From Formicarius rufipectus (taxonomy: Eukaryota; Chordata; Aves; Passeriformes; Formicariidae): a DNA stretch of 64,000 nucleotides. Under the pieces are notes generated by a model, which saw nothing but the letters and a program-made list of their open reading frames with translations, was not told where the DNA came from and did not search any database. Below, piece after piece: positions 42,301 through 57,300 of the stretch (position 1 is its first letter; each line of letters opens with the position of its first letter). Where the stretch lies: NCBI GenBank assembly GCA_013399695.1, contig VXAU01006135.1, positions 1,122,553 through 1,186,552 of the forward strand, in the 5' to 3' direction. The translations under genes were made by a program, and so were the position numbers.

Positions 42301-45300
42301 AAACAAAGTTTCAAAGTTTCTACTATGGTTTTGCCCAGGTAACTATTTAATTGCACTTTGGTTTATGACCTTTTCTTTCTCTCTCTACAGCTAACTTTTT
42401 CTGACTTGGCTGGATTTGCCGGATATTTTAGCTCAGCAAGAAGGAGGCAAACTTAATACACAGGAAGACAAACCAGATGTTAAACAGTAAGAACACCAAC
42501 ATTTGCTTAGAGACATAACTAAACAGAGCATGCTTAGATGAGATTTAGTAAAAAAATGCAAAAATCTTCATCAACGTAAAATCCAAAAGCAGACAAAATC
42601 CAAACTGTTTCAAATCTTCACAACTTCAGCCACATCTTAAGAACTTGCTATTTTTCACTATTAAAAAATACCTATATTGATTTTTAATAAGGACAGAGCA
42701 AAGAATGCCTGAAAAGCCAGTCATTCCTGTAACAGTTTACTGCCATACTGCCACCCCTCCTGTCCCAAAAAACCTTAAAGAAGAACAATGAAGAACACGC
42801 TTAGGGATAATCCAGAAAGATGAGTTGAGTACGACCTCTGTGCATCTCCATTTTATTACTCTTCATATTCTAACAAACTTTAAAAACCATGAACTGCTTC
42901 TAGCAGAGAACTGCATCCCATTTACTAACTTGGAACTCAGTGTGAGGAATGAACATGCATCCTCAAATTTAGTAATGCTGCACAATGCCCTGATAAGAGC
43001 CCTAAAACCTTGGCAGATTAAGTTGTTTTCAAAACTGGCACAGATAACTTGAAGGATTTCTTTTTTTCAAATTTGGTTCTTTTGTACTTGTACACTTAAA
43101 ACAACACGCAGGGCTGATGTCCTCAAGGTCTCTGTGCAAGTTTTTTTTTTAAAAGAATGGTTCCTTTAAAATGTTTTAGTGATCAAAGATTTATGGACTT
43201 TGCACAGAGAGAGTGAACAGACAAAAAACCACACAAGAAATATGCCAGAAGATCACACAGCAAATTTCTCACATCTCCAAACACAAAAAGGGACAAAAGG
43301 CTGGAGATGGAATGAAACAAAAAGAATACTGTTCCTAGTTGATGAACTAATGGCTCTCCATCCAAAGACAGCCAATTCCCTATGAAAACAACACTGAAAA
43401 TCTGAAGTCTTGAAATTATATTGCTAGGAAATCACCATGAATTCAGGGGATACGGCAAGGAACAAAACTCAAGTCCTGCCATAGTAAGAATCCAAGTTAG
43501 GCATCCTGGATTCCAGCAGATGAAGGTTAGGTATTCACTTCTGTCTGAAATAACTGAACTAACCTGCAATTCAATTTCTCAGAAGAAAAACAACAGACTG
43601 TAGGAAAAGAATAAAGAATAAATATGTCAATTCTATTTTTCAATCTTCTTCCTTTTAAAATGCCCAAAGCTGTAGACAAATCAGAAGATAAATTGCAACA
43701 GATAAATCATGGTCAATGTGCTAAAGCAAGCTCTGCTGGACTACCCTTGTGAGGACTTGAGCTGCCCTGCAGCTACTGCCATTTGTTATGTGCCCTGTGT
43801 TCAAGAAGAGCATTGCTGCATGTCAGGAAATAAATAAAAAAAGCACTGCATGTTGAAAAGCACTAAGCAGCTCGTCCTATGCTGCTGATATAATGGCTGC
43901 CAGGACGTTCTGGAAGTCGGTATGAAGATTCACATCTTAATTCCTCATCTTTCCATGGTGTCTCCTTCCACAGAGCACACACTCCAGAGCTGCCAGGAGC
44001 GCACCTGAGAGGGGCCAGCTCCTCTTTGGGAACCCTTTCGTTCCCAAGGCTGCTGCTCTCCATGCTGAACATAACAGAGCTGCTGCTGCACTGAACAGCA
44101 GTGAGATTTCAGCTGTTCCCCACCTACGGTGTGAGGAGACATACAACCTATAAAACTAACCTACAAAGCAAGCTATAAAAGCTCATGGTTCATTCCATCA
44201 TCCTGTGCATCAGTGAATTCCTGGCTGTGGCAACAAAGACATGGAGCAGGCAAGGTGCACACCCATCCACACCTCCCCCAGCACCAGTGCAGACACCTCT
44301 GCGCTTTGAGGCAGCACCTGTAATGGGGAGCTTTTGTTCTGAAAGCACCTACCAACGGGTGCCACTTCATGCAAAAGAGGTCATGACAAATTAAAATGGT
44401 GTGGGTTTTTTTTTGGGAACCAAGTTCGTTAACCAGTATCTGCAAATGTCCAAAATGAAACCCAGAGCAGTGTGTCCCAACTACAGTCCACTGCTGTTCC
44501 ACAACACTGTGGTCAATAAGCTGTGATGGTCATGCAGAATGATCTTTGGTTACAGTGTTCTTAAACAGGTAAAAATTTAATGAAGGTATAAGTGAAACTC
44601 AAAAAAAAAAGAATTTGGAATGGTCAGCTGGCTCAAACCACTGCAACTACACATCGTTATTATATAAAAATGAGAATTATCTGAAATTAAGGCCACTGCC
44701 TGAGCTCTCCTGCAAGAAGCTGCTCAGTGTGTTACAGACATGCAGTCTGGCAATGCTCAGACTTGCCCTCACATCTGCACAGAGGCTGAAAGAGGAGGGT
44801 CTCCTCAGCTCTTCTAGATCCAGTGTGCACACTGAGAACTAAAGGCTGGCCTTGGCAGCTCACTGCTATGTCCTCAGCATCCCCTGTGCTAAGCCCCTAA
44901 AACACACACACACACGCCCCAAGGTCCTGCTGACCCCAACACTGGTGAAGGCCACGCTACGAAGCGCTTACCTGTGATTTTGTCTCTCACGAGCTTGCAG
45001 GATTCGATTTCACCAATGCTCCCAAAGAGACTCCTGAACTCCTCCTGGGTCATGTTCTGGGGTAAATAGTTGACTATGAGGTTGGTTTTGCTGTCATCTG
45101 TGGCAGCCCCTGTCTGCATGGGGGAAGGGCAGTTTCTACTGTTGCTGGAGGGTCCATTGGTTGTATTGGAAGTAGGGCCATTCGACACCTGAGGCTCCAT
45201 GGTGCTAATTATCTACAGCCAAAAAAGAGAAAGGAGAAAAAACACACCCTTAAGTTTCATAGATACAATAGCTATTTTTAAAGATACACACAAACGAATG

Positions 45301-48300
45301 AGTAGGTAGCATTTGTGGCCAATTTAGATACTTCAACAAAAAAACTCGGCTTGATTCCTCTGTTATTGTTGCAAAGTAGGTCATGCTAGTCTTTGGCTGT
45401 GAGCATATACTAAGATGCAGTTAAAAAAACCTTTTTTTGTTAATGCGAAGCTGATTTCTGCTTTCATCACGCAGCCATTTTCACAAATGTAAATTTAAAC
45501 CACATAAATTTAATTATAATTTAAGGTAATAATCATAATTAAAATTATAGTTCCATTAAATCAGATGAACTAAGTGTATGGCTTTATATGAAAAGGTAAA
45601 ATATTTTACCTATTTAATAACTGTATCACAGAGTGCAATGACAACAACATTAACTAGGCACAGTCAATCTGCACCGTGTCATCATTCAGACTGCCTTCAA
45701 TTAATAAACTCAGTGTCCCATTTGCTGGTTCCAGTGATGACCTATATTCTCCACCTATATTTTCTACTAACAAAATGACATCTCTTTAAATAATAAAGCC
45801 CCAGATTTGCAATCTTCAGAGATACAAAGGTCTTCAGATATTTACTGGAATCAAAAAGGTTTAATCAGAAAAAAGCTTATCAGGCACAGGTGCAGGCTAG
45901 AATTATAACAAGCACATCTCTCTTGAAATGTGAAACTCCAATTTTTGCAGAAGGAACTCAAACAGACCTTTCCAAAAAATGACAAATTAAGAACCCAGCT
46001 CAGCATAGTGTGCTGCAGGACAGTAGCCCCATTGTCACCAGTGCCACCCCATCACGTGAGCAAAGCTGCCTGCATGTTTATCTGCAGAACACAAGTTTTC
46101 ATCCAAATACTGCACAGCCAGAAAAAGGAAGCAGAAAAACCTGGGTACTTCAAGCTTTTTCTATCTAATTTGCTCTTCTGTAGCTTCCAGCCTGTCTTTA
46201 CTGCCACCACCGCTGACAAAGAACGGACATAATCTTGGCCTCAAATACGGATAAATTAAAGCAAATGGTGGTTTTTGTTGCCTGCTGTGAAGTTTGTGAT
46301 GTGCAGCTTCACTGGTATCCATCTCATACCAAAGATCATCTCTCAGACAGGCTCAGCCTCCTTCATCAGAGGCTCAAAGTCAGGGATGCAAACTGCTGCC
46401 CCAGGCAGGAGACTCCACTGCCCAGGGACAGAGAGGAGAACTGAGGGCTAAGGCACCACACACACTGAACCTGGTATTCTTCCGATCACGTAATTATTAT
46501 AATTACTCAAGACTTAATTTGCTTTCTTTTTTAAATCCAGGGAAGTACATGTTGTGATAAATTAGGCCTGTAATTCAGGAGGATGGAGACACACACACAC
46601 CAAAGGAGGAGGGGGAAAAAAAAAGGGGGGGGGTGTCTATTCTAAAATTAACTGCATGAGGGTGGCTCAGAGTCTAAATAGGTTATATTCTGGTCATGTC
46701 TTTTTTTTTTAATTGAAATGCTTCAGTGTTAGTTTAATGTCTCATTTAGGAAATAACCCTCTTTTTTATCAATGGAAATAAGTTTTGAATTACCATTATT
46801 TTTTATTATCAAGCCCAGGAATAGCTACTTGGTTTAACAGCTTTTAAATAAAAAGAAGCGTCGCCACATTGTGCTTAAACAGAAATGCTTTCCACCATAC
46901 AGCTGAACCATTTTGACAATAAACTGCACAGAAAGTCACTTCCTGAAAGCCATGGGCACATCCAGATCAGAATCCTCCTGCCAATTCTACCAAACACGTG
47001 GCACCAAGCACTGGTGACATCCTCAGCCGAGCTGTGCCAGCCCCACACGCTCTTCCCCTTTTACCCAGTATCGGCCATGCATCCCCTCTTCAATCCGATT
47101 TCATACATGTATTTACTCACACGTACTGCTAATGCTTCAGATGGTGCTAAATCTGTTTAGCTGGGGATTCCAGCTGGAAGATCATCCTTTGATCTCTGGA
47201 CCTCCATGACCCCACAGCAGACACTGGCTCCAAGCTTGGCTGCGGGGCCAGGGCACACACCCCAAGGCTAAAGCACCTCAGCTCAGCACAGCCTGTTCGT
47301 ACAGGTTGGATCTGCACCAGCTTCATGAAAACTGGGGGTAAAAATTCCACTTCTGACACTAACACATACTCAGAAGATGAGTGAAGCAGCTGACACGGTT
47401 TACTGCAGCTTTCCATATGCCTTTACATCACTGGACCATATTCCTCCCAACATAAAAACCCCACAGGATAAACTGCAGTTTCAGGGACTGATCCTGCCCT
47501 TCTGAAGCCAGGAATACCACTCCACTGGTTCTAGTTACAGCAGAAGCAGGACTTCATCACAGCATACTGAGCAAGGTACATCGTCTATTATTAGCAACAG
47601 ACACAAAAGCTATCTATAGTTCCCCATGGTAGACAATAACCCTGGATCTTTTAAAAATGTGAAGGGAAACAAAATTCAAAACTGGTTGGTGTCCTACTTA
47701 AGCATTTTGCAATGCTTTTTCGTTCATTTTCAGCATGCACACCTTCCACCAAGCAAAGGAACAGAATGCAACTCAGACATTTAACACATTCAGAACATTA
47801 AGAGTAAGCTGCTCGGTAAAAATCTGCTCCTGAACAAGTACATTTCCTCATATACTTCAAAGTATCTTGGCATAAACTAATTTTGCACCAGGTGTCAGGT
47901 GCAAAATTCTTTCTAGTTACTCTCAACTCCAATTAGGTTTTCCTGATTTCTAAATAGTAGGAAAAAAAAAGGCACTTATTTGCCCTTCAAATTATTGCCA
48001 AGTCATAGGTTACTGAAAGTGGATTTGCCATATATATTTAAGGGAGATAACGGATACAGAGAAATCTCAAATTAAAAGCACTTCGGATAAAGAATTTATT
48101 TTTTTTAATTACTGCCTAATTTTAAGTCTCCATTTGCAGTGATTTCTGTGCAAAAGCAGTTCCATACCACATCTTGTATTCCAAGTTCTTATGGGCACAA
48201 AGGAATAATACTTACTTTAGATGTACATAGTGATTCTTGTGATGAGTAAACACTTAAATTATTAATGGGAACAAAAAGGTAAGTCCTAGCTCTCCTTTCC

Positions 48301-51300
48301 AAACATTCAGTCCTCTCCCCAGCATGTCTGAAGCTCAGAGTTCAGTGGGCATGCACTGGGACTGTGACTTTTTAATACTAAGTAGCTGTTGATTTCACAT
48401 CAGTCAGCACATTACATAAGAGTAACATTATTTATTCAAGGAGATTTCAACATGACATTTGCTGCAATTTTTTTTTCCTATCCCCAACGCTAACATTTAA
48501 ATTTTTAATTCAATACCTGTATCACAATATGAACATTTTTGAAAATGATACTCCAGTTTCTGGGGCACACAGTTCACTTAGTATGTTTTAATTACTGGTA
48601 AGAACTTCTTTAAATACAGTAAAGTGTTGGGCTGCAGTTCAATTCTACCAGGATATCAAAGGAGGCTGTAAGTCTAACTCACCAAGGGTTTATCTGGATA
48701 CACGCAAAATAAATGTGGAAATCTCAACAGTGACTTAACCACACTACTAATTTTTTTACAAACAAAATATACTGTTATCCTTGAAGATAAACCTCTATAC
48801 CCAGGTAAAATTAGCAATACCTCTGTGCTCTGAGCAGCATCTTTCTGCAGACCTTCTCTGACCCAATTTGGGCAGCTACTACCAGTCTTGAAATATTACA
48901 GTGCAAATGTCATGTGTGATGACATTCACATGCTACTGGTATAAAGACAGTTCCTCTTCTTTTTCTTTCTTGGCAAAAGCTTGCCAGACAGCCAATACTC
49001 AAATACAATATTCTATATACAGGGTATTGGTATCTCTGAAGAAGAATAAACTGCAATTACTGCTAACAGACATTTGATCCTTTAGCCACCAATAATCTGA
49101 ATACTCTTCAGCACTGGAGAACACTGTAGGTGACAGAACCTAAAGACAGCAATTTTGGAAGTTGAAGGCAACCCATATTTCAAATTCTGCATGTATTTCA
49201 CCAGACTGCTGCTTTTAAAAATGATGACTTCCTGGTGTACTATTTTTTCTCACTATGGTAATGTAGCAGCAAAGTAAGAGGTATTTTAGTTAGACAGGTT
49301 TCACAAAGAAATGCTTTGGGGAAGACAACACAAGCTTTGCCAGTGTTTTGCAAAACACTGCTTACCAAAAGGCTTGGTATAACCCCTCCCACAGAGTAGC
49401 AGCCACAAATATCCATTAGAGCAACTCCTACATGACTAATGTTTCAGAAATACTTCCATCATATCTTTTTTCAATTAATTCCATTTCAATTTATTCCTAC
49501 TGAAATATTAGCTCCAACAATAATGCAAAGAATACCTGTATGTATAAACACAACTATTACAATCACTATTAAAAGTGAGAGTAACTGACACTAATCTGCA
49601 GTTATTACAGTAAATGTGTGACATCCATCTACCATTACAAAGCACAGTTAATGAATCATTTAGAAAACTACCCACAGACTAAGACGGCCTTATCTCCCTA
49701 TTGCATGCATAAGCAATAGCCAATGGCTCAATAAATGTAAATATACATTTTTTATATTTACAAATTTTTTTCTCAGCAGTCTAAACCAGTCTCAGTTCAA
49801 CGTGCAGACCTTGCCACATACATACACTGAAAGGAGCTTGTGTCCAGCAAATAATCAGCACCCATTCTCGCTATGTGAGCTACATATACTCCACTGCCCA
49901 CATTCCACAATAAACAGAAAATTATTTGGGACGGATAAAAAAAAGTCACAATTGACAACATTAAGTGTTATTTATAGCCACTAAAGAGAAGTGTTTTTAA
50001 ACATACCACAAAAAAAAAAATCTCTTCCTAACGTCAAAATCTGAAAAAATTTTCAAACCCATAAAATTCATGCAGACATATCAGTTCTGAGGACTCCGAA
50101 GTCAAAAAAGTTAGCTATGAATAATGAACTGTTCACAGCACCTAAATGCCAAGAAAAATGATCATGGCAAATTATACCTCATGAAGAATTCATGAGGTCT
50201 AATTTTATATTATTTCTAAGTGTTCATTAATGAACAAACTCAGAACATTCCCCCATAAAAAAAGAGTTTAGATAAATAATGCAGAGCTCTTACTTTATCT
50301 AAGAAAGCTCTTTAATTAGCATTGCAAGTTGTTTGCTTTTACAAGTGAAAACAAATGGTGCCATGGCAGAGGTCCCACAGCCATCTCTTGAAAAATGATG
50401 ACAAAAAGAAGAAACAAACAAAACCTCTCAAAGAAAATAAACAGATTCACAAAGGTTTTCCTTCTACAAGGAGAAACAGGCTTTAACCCCCAACAAATCT
50501 GCTGTTTTGACTGGACATCAGTCAGCACAGTACAAGTCTGAGCCTCTAGAACTTCTCTGCAGGTAAGAAAAGCCCCAATTACAGGAGCTGCCTGACCAAC
50601 CCATCCACAGCCTTCCCATTTGCTGAGCCAAGAAGAGCCATGCCATAGCCAGAAGGTTGGTCCATGGGTATGGATGGAGTGGAACATCCAAACACACCCG
50701 AGAGCCGCTCCCTAAGCCCCAGACCAGCTGCCTCTGACACTCCACACCCCACTGCTGCTCACTCCATGGGGACTGAGCACTTTTCTGCAGAACTAGACAC
50801 TGGATCATGAAGTGTTCAGGACACATCTCACCACCTTCCCTTAGGGGCGCTGAAGGAAGAGAACACAGTGGTTTTAAGTCTTCACTGGTTCAAAACCACA
50901 ACTCCAGCCTGAGCAAGAAGTAGGTGCAGCTGAACCTCTCGCAGACCTTAGGTGGGCTTTTCTAAAGCGACCTTAGGAGAGGCAAATGCTGCTCTGTGTG
51001 CAGCTCCAGTACAGATTTTCTTAACTGTAACGCAACTGTCAAGTTTCACTGTCAATTACGGTTTTATTAAAGTTTATGTACTGCACAACTAGACCTCGCT
51101 ATTATTTACCTAATAAATACATCATGAACATGAAATAAAGCAGGAAAAGGAAGCTCTTGAGTAAATCTGCCTGGAGGCAAATTCAATATCCCAGAAACAA
51201 ATCATTACCTAACCCTCCATATTTTGACATGTTCCCCACTCATGCACTTTCACATGCTGCATCTTTACCTTCCTTCAAGTAAAAGTCTTATTAAATATTT

Positions 51301-54300
51301 TAAATATAGATCTAGCTGAAAGTATCAGCTCAGAAAACTAGCAGTCTGTGACTCTCACGGCACAGATAGTTGCTTTGCTTGCTTTACAGTGTGTTGCATT
51401 CAGGTTGAAATGGCGTTCAACATTTTCAGCAAATTCACATTTACGGGTGCCACAATAATCATATAGAGCACACAAATGATCCAAATGGAGAAGACAACAA
51501 ATGCAGTAGTTTTAAGAGGCAAGCTTCAGTTCAAATAAAGGAGAAAATTATTTCCTTTAATAGCTAAGTTTATCCTGAACCAGTCCATTATAAGCTTTTG
51601 TGTGAACAGTCTACTCCCAATCGGCAGTGAAACAAATGCAAAGTTTATTAGCAATATTACTTGTTATCACAGCAGTGCCTGAAGGATATAACCGACAGCA
51701 GCACCAAGTTGTGCCATACAAATGGGTTGTAAGGGCAGGGACTGCTGCTGTACCAACACAGTGACAAAAAGCAGAAAGGCAAAATCCGTTATTTTTATTC
51801 CATGTTTAGCATAAAAGAAAAATCAAACCAGGGGAAAGCAGATAGGCAAACTGCTGAAGTTACACAGCAAGCTGTGAGAGCTTAAAATATACCACCATAC
51901 CGTCAAACCCGGCCCATGGATAAGGTCCTCTCCAGAACTTCTAACAATTTTCTCAAGAAGTAAAAAAGGGAAACAATGCACCAAATCACTTTTTTTTTTT
52001 TTTGAGAGAGTTTCAAATAAATGTCTTCTGTTCCCATGAAGTAGGGACACAACAGTTTTGCATTTAATTTCAAGGACAAAAAGTGAATAAGCGGAGAGAA
52101 AAAGGAGACACCAAAGCAAGTCACAACTATTTCAATATTGATAACTACTAACTGAACAATAGAGAAAACCTCTCTTCAAGCTACATGCCCAATAAGCACA
52201 CACAAGGTAGGAATAAAGGCACCGTGACACACTTCCTATGGTTTTTTTACCCTTCCTGCAGGTACTCTGGGGCTAACAAACTGGAGAACTACAATTATAC
52301 ACACAGTTGTGCACTCTGCAAAGCAGTGAGGAAACACAGGACCGGAGAGCAGATGCATGGACAATCACTCCGTGCACAGTGACTTCTAGGAAGCACAGCA
52401 AAGTGCTGCACAGCACATTAAGGACAACAATTCTACTCCTTCAGAAGCAGAATACAGCTGGAACTAACTTGTGTATTAACTCACAGAATTTGAGGTTCTT
52501 TGTGAACATCTACTGGGTTTCATTTTCCACCACTGTTCCCTGTACTTCTAGCAAGTACTGTGGAGAAACTATGTCTGTTGAAATCCTCAGAGGTATTTGG
52601 CTCTATTCTTCAGTGCTCTCCAAACACCTTATCAAAGCCTACAGCAACAGTACTAGTGAAACAGTGAGGAAAACAAGGACAGGTGACGGGCACAGAAGTT
52701 TCCTGCTGCCCCTGTAGCAGGAACTTTTTTCACTAAGACAAACTGACTCCCATAAAACCAGCCAGCTATCCCCCTTCTTTAGAACATCTTCACCAGAAAT
52801 TTAATTGTAATATGATAAACTGATAATAAATGCGATAACTGTACTAATTTCTGCCATTAAACAATTTACGTAGGAAAATATGGGAGAACACAGCCTTGAT
52901 TTCACAGCATTCAAACGCTGCTTTGGAGAAAGCCATCACCAAAAACACCCCGAGAGGAAAATCAATGTGCCCTGTCTGTTAGATGGGTTACCCAATTAGC
53001 TCAGGTTAAAAACCCCTGCAACTCCCTGCGTCCCACAGGCCATGGACCACAACAAAGGCTGGTGGCAGGGAGGTGTCCTACTTCTGCACTGGGACAGCCA
53101 TCAAAGGCTGCTGCCCACCCGCGTCTCAGGGGTCACCAGCCGCCTGTGCTCAAAGGTCTGTACTATGTTTGAACAGGAATAAAGGCAACGTGATCAGGTT
53201 CTAAGTTCTGAAGGAACATCTATTTCCACTTCTGCCAAATTTGTACCACGTGAGTCTGTAACTAAACTTTTGCAAGATTTTTATTTTATTTCATGATTGT
53301 GGATTGCTTCTTCCCGCCTGGCTTTTTGATGAAGTTACTACTTGTTCTCTCAAGATACAAAGGATAAAGGAACCTGAAAAAAAATCTCAGCAGAGATCTT
53401 TCTTTGCTTGATGCTCCAAGCCAACATTTGAAGAAAACATCCTCTTTCTCCACAGACTGCAGCTTATTAGACAGATACCAAAAAGGGAAGAGGTCTCCCA
53501 GTGACTGCATTATCCCTTTTGAAAAAGAGATGGTGACTAAGAAAAACCGTATTTAAAATTTGTGCTAACTGGGTGATAAAAAAGACAACACCAAAAGCAT
53601 TAAGTCCATGAGGCAAACCCTGAAAGATCGAGGAGGGTCTCCAAAGCCTAGGTATCAGACAGCAAGACAAGAGCATGCCAGAGATCAACATTTAAGGCAG
53701 ATCCTCAGTCTAAAGGACATACAGCCTAAAAATACACTGAAATGAAAGGAAAGGAAATTGAGAAAATCTTTTTATATTTCTGGTTACTTTCTGCATTTTA
53801 TTTTTAGCGCTGTTTTGTTTCCTAATCACTACTTACTTGTTTGGTTTACTGACTATATTCCTGAGTTCTATATTGCTAATCTGTAACTGAATTGTATTAC
53901 TGACTTGGGAATATGCATGTTGCACTGTGTGCTGACGCAGAGATTCCCAGGGGTACGTACATGTTCATGTAAGAAACAGACAGCTGCAAGTCTTCAGCTG
54001 CTGTAGACCTGTCACAATTCCACTTTGTTTTCCCTTTTAAGAAAAATAATCTAGAATCATTTGCAACCCTAGAGTTTAGACAGTGCAAGCTGTATTACAA
54101 GCCACAGCAAAACCGAAAAACATCTACTTACCAGAAGGCAAAGCAAAGCAAGGACAGCACAGGCTCTCCGTGAAGCCTAAGAACATGCAACCCCCCACTG
54201 CTGTTATTTTTACTGAAGTTCAAGAAACAAAAAGCTACAAATTTTAGAAGCCCTTAAGCGATTTAAAATTCATTAATGTTCACTGCAATAGGATTTCAGC

Positions 54301-57300
54301 TCCTAAGCCATAAGCTCTTCTGAAAATGTTGCCCATGTATTTTTCATGCAAAGACAGGCTTATATTAGGCAGAAACGGATGGCTCTGCAAAACACATGCC
54401 CCCAACCAAGATGTTTTAAGGCTCTGTCCTCAACAGGACCTTAATGAAGACACATTGGTAAACGCAATTAGGAAACACTAATCAACATGTGTACATCTTG
54501 ACTGCTGGCAACAGCATCTCTATGGATACTGCTGCTTGCAGGTCTAAGCGACACAGACCCCAAAATAGCAACTATGATGTTCAGCTAAGTCCTTTCTTCA
54601 TCATTAGAAATGTTTGCTGCAAACCAATGGTGTATTTCTCTTAAAACTAAGCTGGATCAGTAATAAAGAAATAAACTTTTATCTCTTCTGCAATTCACCT
54701 ATTAAGTCTACAGCCCTGTACCACACTAATACTGCTTACAGAAATAAAACTTTACATGAAATACAGACCTTCTTGCTTCTGTAACATACCTTCAGTAGAC
54801 AAAGTTACAGTGAGTTACTGCAGGTAATATGGGCATCATCATCGTAAAAGTAATGAACAGGTAACAGAAACTGAAAACTTGAAAAAAAAAACTGATGGAA
54901 AAACAATCAGAAATTACCTTCTAGTAAGCAGAGGCAGCTGCTTACTCTGATGGTCTCACAATAGAAATAGCTACAAAATGGTTTAAATGAGAGTGTTTTA
55001 ACATACTGTATGGGATAAATAGCTCAGTAATACTTAAATTCAAACAATCCATGCATGAAAGTATCTCTGCTACCCCTCAAAGACCAATGACCGTAGACCA
55101 ATAAAATATTATTCATCATCAAGGACAAAATATCAAGTACATATATGCATGTACCTGTCAAGTCAGGCTAACAGAACATAATGGTTTAACCCTGACAAAT
55201 TATTCACCTCTGTAATAAGAGAAGAAACATGCCACAGGACAAACTAAAAACCAGTTATTCCAACTAGTAAGATGCCTCCTAAAAATTTCCAACTGAAATA
55301 CTCAAATTCACCAAATTTTTATTCAAACAAAACACATCCCCTGAACACCAAGAAATTAAAACTTACACCAAAACCCCTCTCAACAAGGTGAGCAGACCTC
55401 ACAGACAAGTCAGGGTTCAACCACAATTCTGCTTAAGCACACGGCAGGAGCCCTGCCGAGCTCAGCCCCTGCTCAGGTACAGGTGTGCTTGGGGACAGGG
55501 AGGTACCCAGGCAACCCCAGCTGTCCTGACTCAAAACCCACAAAGCACATTCTGCTTACATGTCAAAAGGCAGCTGGGGGTATGGCAGCATTACCAGCGA
55601 TTAGCAGGGAGAAATGTCTTAAGAGCTTAAACACATAAGAACAGCTTGATTATTAGAAGAGGCAAACCAACCAAGCTACTGTCCTTTCTACTCGTTAGGC
55701 TTTCATTACAATGCTCAGAAGCCACAGGCAGACTCTAAACTGAAGAGTTAGATCCACTCCATCCACGTGTTTCACCTCAACCAAGCCAGTGACAAAAGTG
55801 ACACTGTCATTGTTAACACCAGAACATCACCTAAGCACCCCAACCATGGAGACGTTCAGTCCAGGTGTCGTGGTCCTGTTGGGCATTGAAATGCTGGAGG
55901 ACAACGTGGCTCCTCCAGCAGCCACAACAGCTACTGAGGCTGCAAAGCATCTCCACCATCACAAAGAACATCACACAAATAATGTTCACTTTAGGATTTA
56001 ACAGAGACTAATAAGGAAAATTTAACTCAACAATTTCTATCCCAGTGAGCACCTACATTTGTGAACACCTCTTTCAGTAGTTGGGTGATGACAAGTACAG
56101 ACAATAAAAAGAGAATTCTAAAAATATACTACTCTTTTTCCGGGGATTAGTGTGTCTACAGTTAAATATAAACTGTGCTCTATAAATTATCAAACACAAT
56201 GTCAAATTCTGAAGTGCTCTCCGGAATCTCTCACAGAGCACACGAAATACAGAATGATAATTTTGTCCTGGCCCAGTTAGTCTAAAGAACAATATGCTAC
56301 TGTGCTAGATCATGGAGCTAGTTCCCATCAACGGGCACACTAAAAATGGCCACAGCCACCATCGTCGCTGCATACTGAATTTTTCAGGACTCTCTGCATC
56401 AAGCAAAGAGTTTAATTCCCTGAACAGCTGCTCTCACAGGAAGGGAATCGACAGCAACATTGTCACAGCATAGCTGGCACACACATATTAGAAAGAATTT
56501 CCAGCATTCAAGCTTTCTGCTAAAAATCAACTTCCCCCTACTCATCTACTGCCAGTAACTTCAATTGGAACCAAGACATACAGGGAATGATATTAAAACT
56601 ATTTTTATTTAAGAGGCATTTATTTAGATGCATTCTTACTTCTACAGTGTCGTGACTGTACCTTCTGCTCTACAGAAATACCATCTTTGCCCAACAAATT
56701 CTTCCTGTACACAGTAAAGCAAAAAGTCACTGACCACCATTCAAAGATGAAGGAGGACCAAACAGAAGATTAATACAAGCATCACAACTAACAGTCACTT
56801 TTATAAATCATTCAAGCAGGTAAAAAAGCCAAATACCCACAAATATCTCTGATCCCAAAAGCCAAACACATTAACATTCCACCACGGGGTAGTGACTTAA
56901 ACAGGGGTTATTTCACACCGTTGAGTCATGAATTTTATGTTCTCTAACATCAAACTGCTGATGACTATGGGAGTCTACATGTCAGCTGAAGAGGACTGAC
57001 AGACATGGTCTCCTCCCCAGATTAACATTCAATTCATTAAAAAGGCTTGTTAGTATTTTGCCCATGTATTTTTTTTTTTTCATGACCCTGTCAAGCCTGC
57101 AAGACTACAAACAGGTTGACTTCCACAATCCTAAGCACACCATAGACATCAAAAGCCTAAATTAATCGATATATTCAACACCAAACCTTCCCATGAAGTT
57201 GAGTCTAGCAATAATAATTTTCAAAGTCAAAAATATCAGTTTTGATTTTAACAGCAGCAGAGAAATGTGGACTTCTGGCAACTGTCCTGACCCGCAACAG

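Larger units (their letters stand above)
22881..44971 (-). other. ELAVL4: ELAVL4 intron 2 (22.1 kb)
   Basis: Phase-1 intron dividing RRM1 at Gly89. It contains a CR1-like LINE coding fragment at about 26990-27500, an old interspersed repeat near 35555-35690, a CA run next to the exon 2 donor (44902-44915), A/T homopolymer runs, and otherwise ordinary AT-rich intronic sequence. No additional exon was recognised. Confidence 0.9.

Noticed and set aside
43863..44502. Several overlapping open frames in a GC-richer stretch of intron 2
   Set aside because: The translations lack any family motif and overlap in several frames, typical of locally GC-rich intron.
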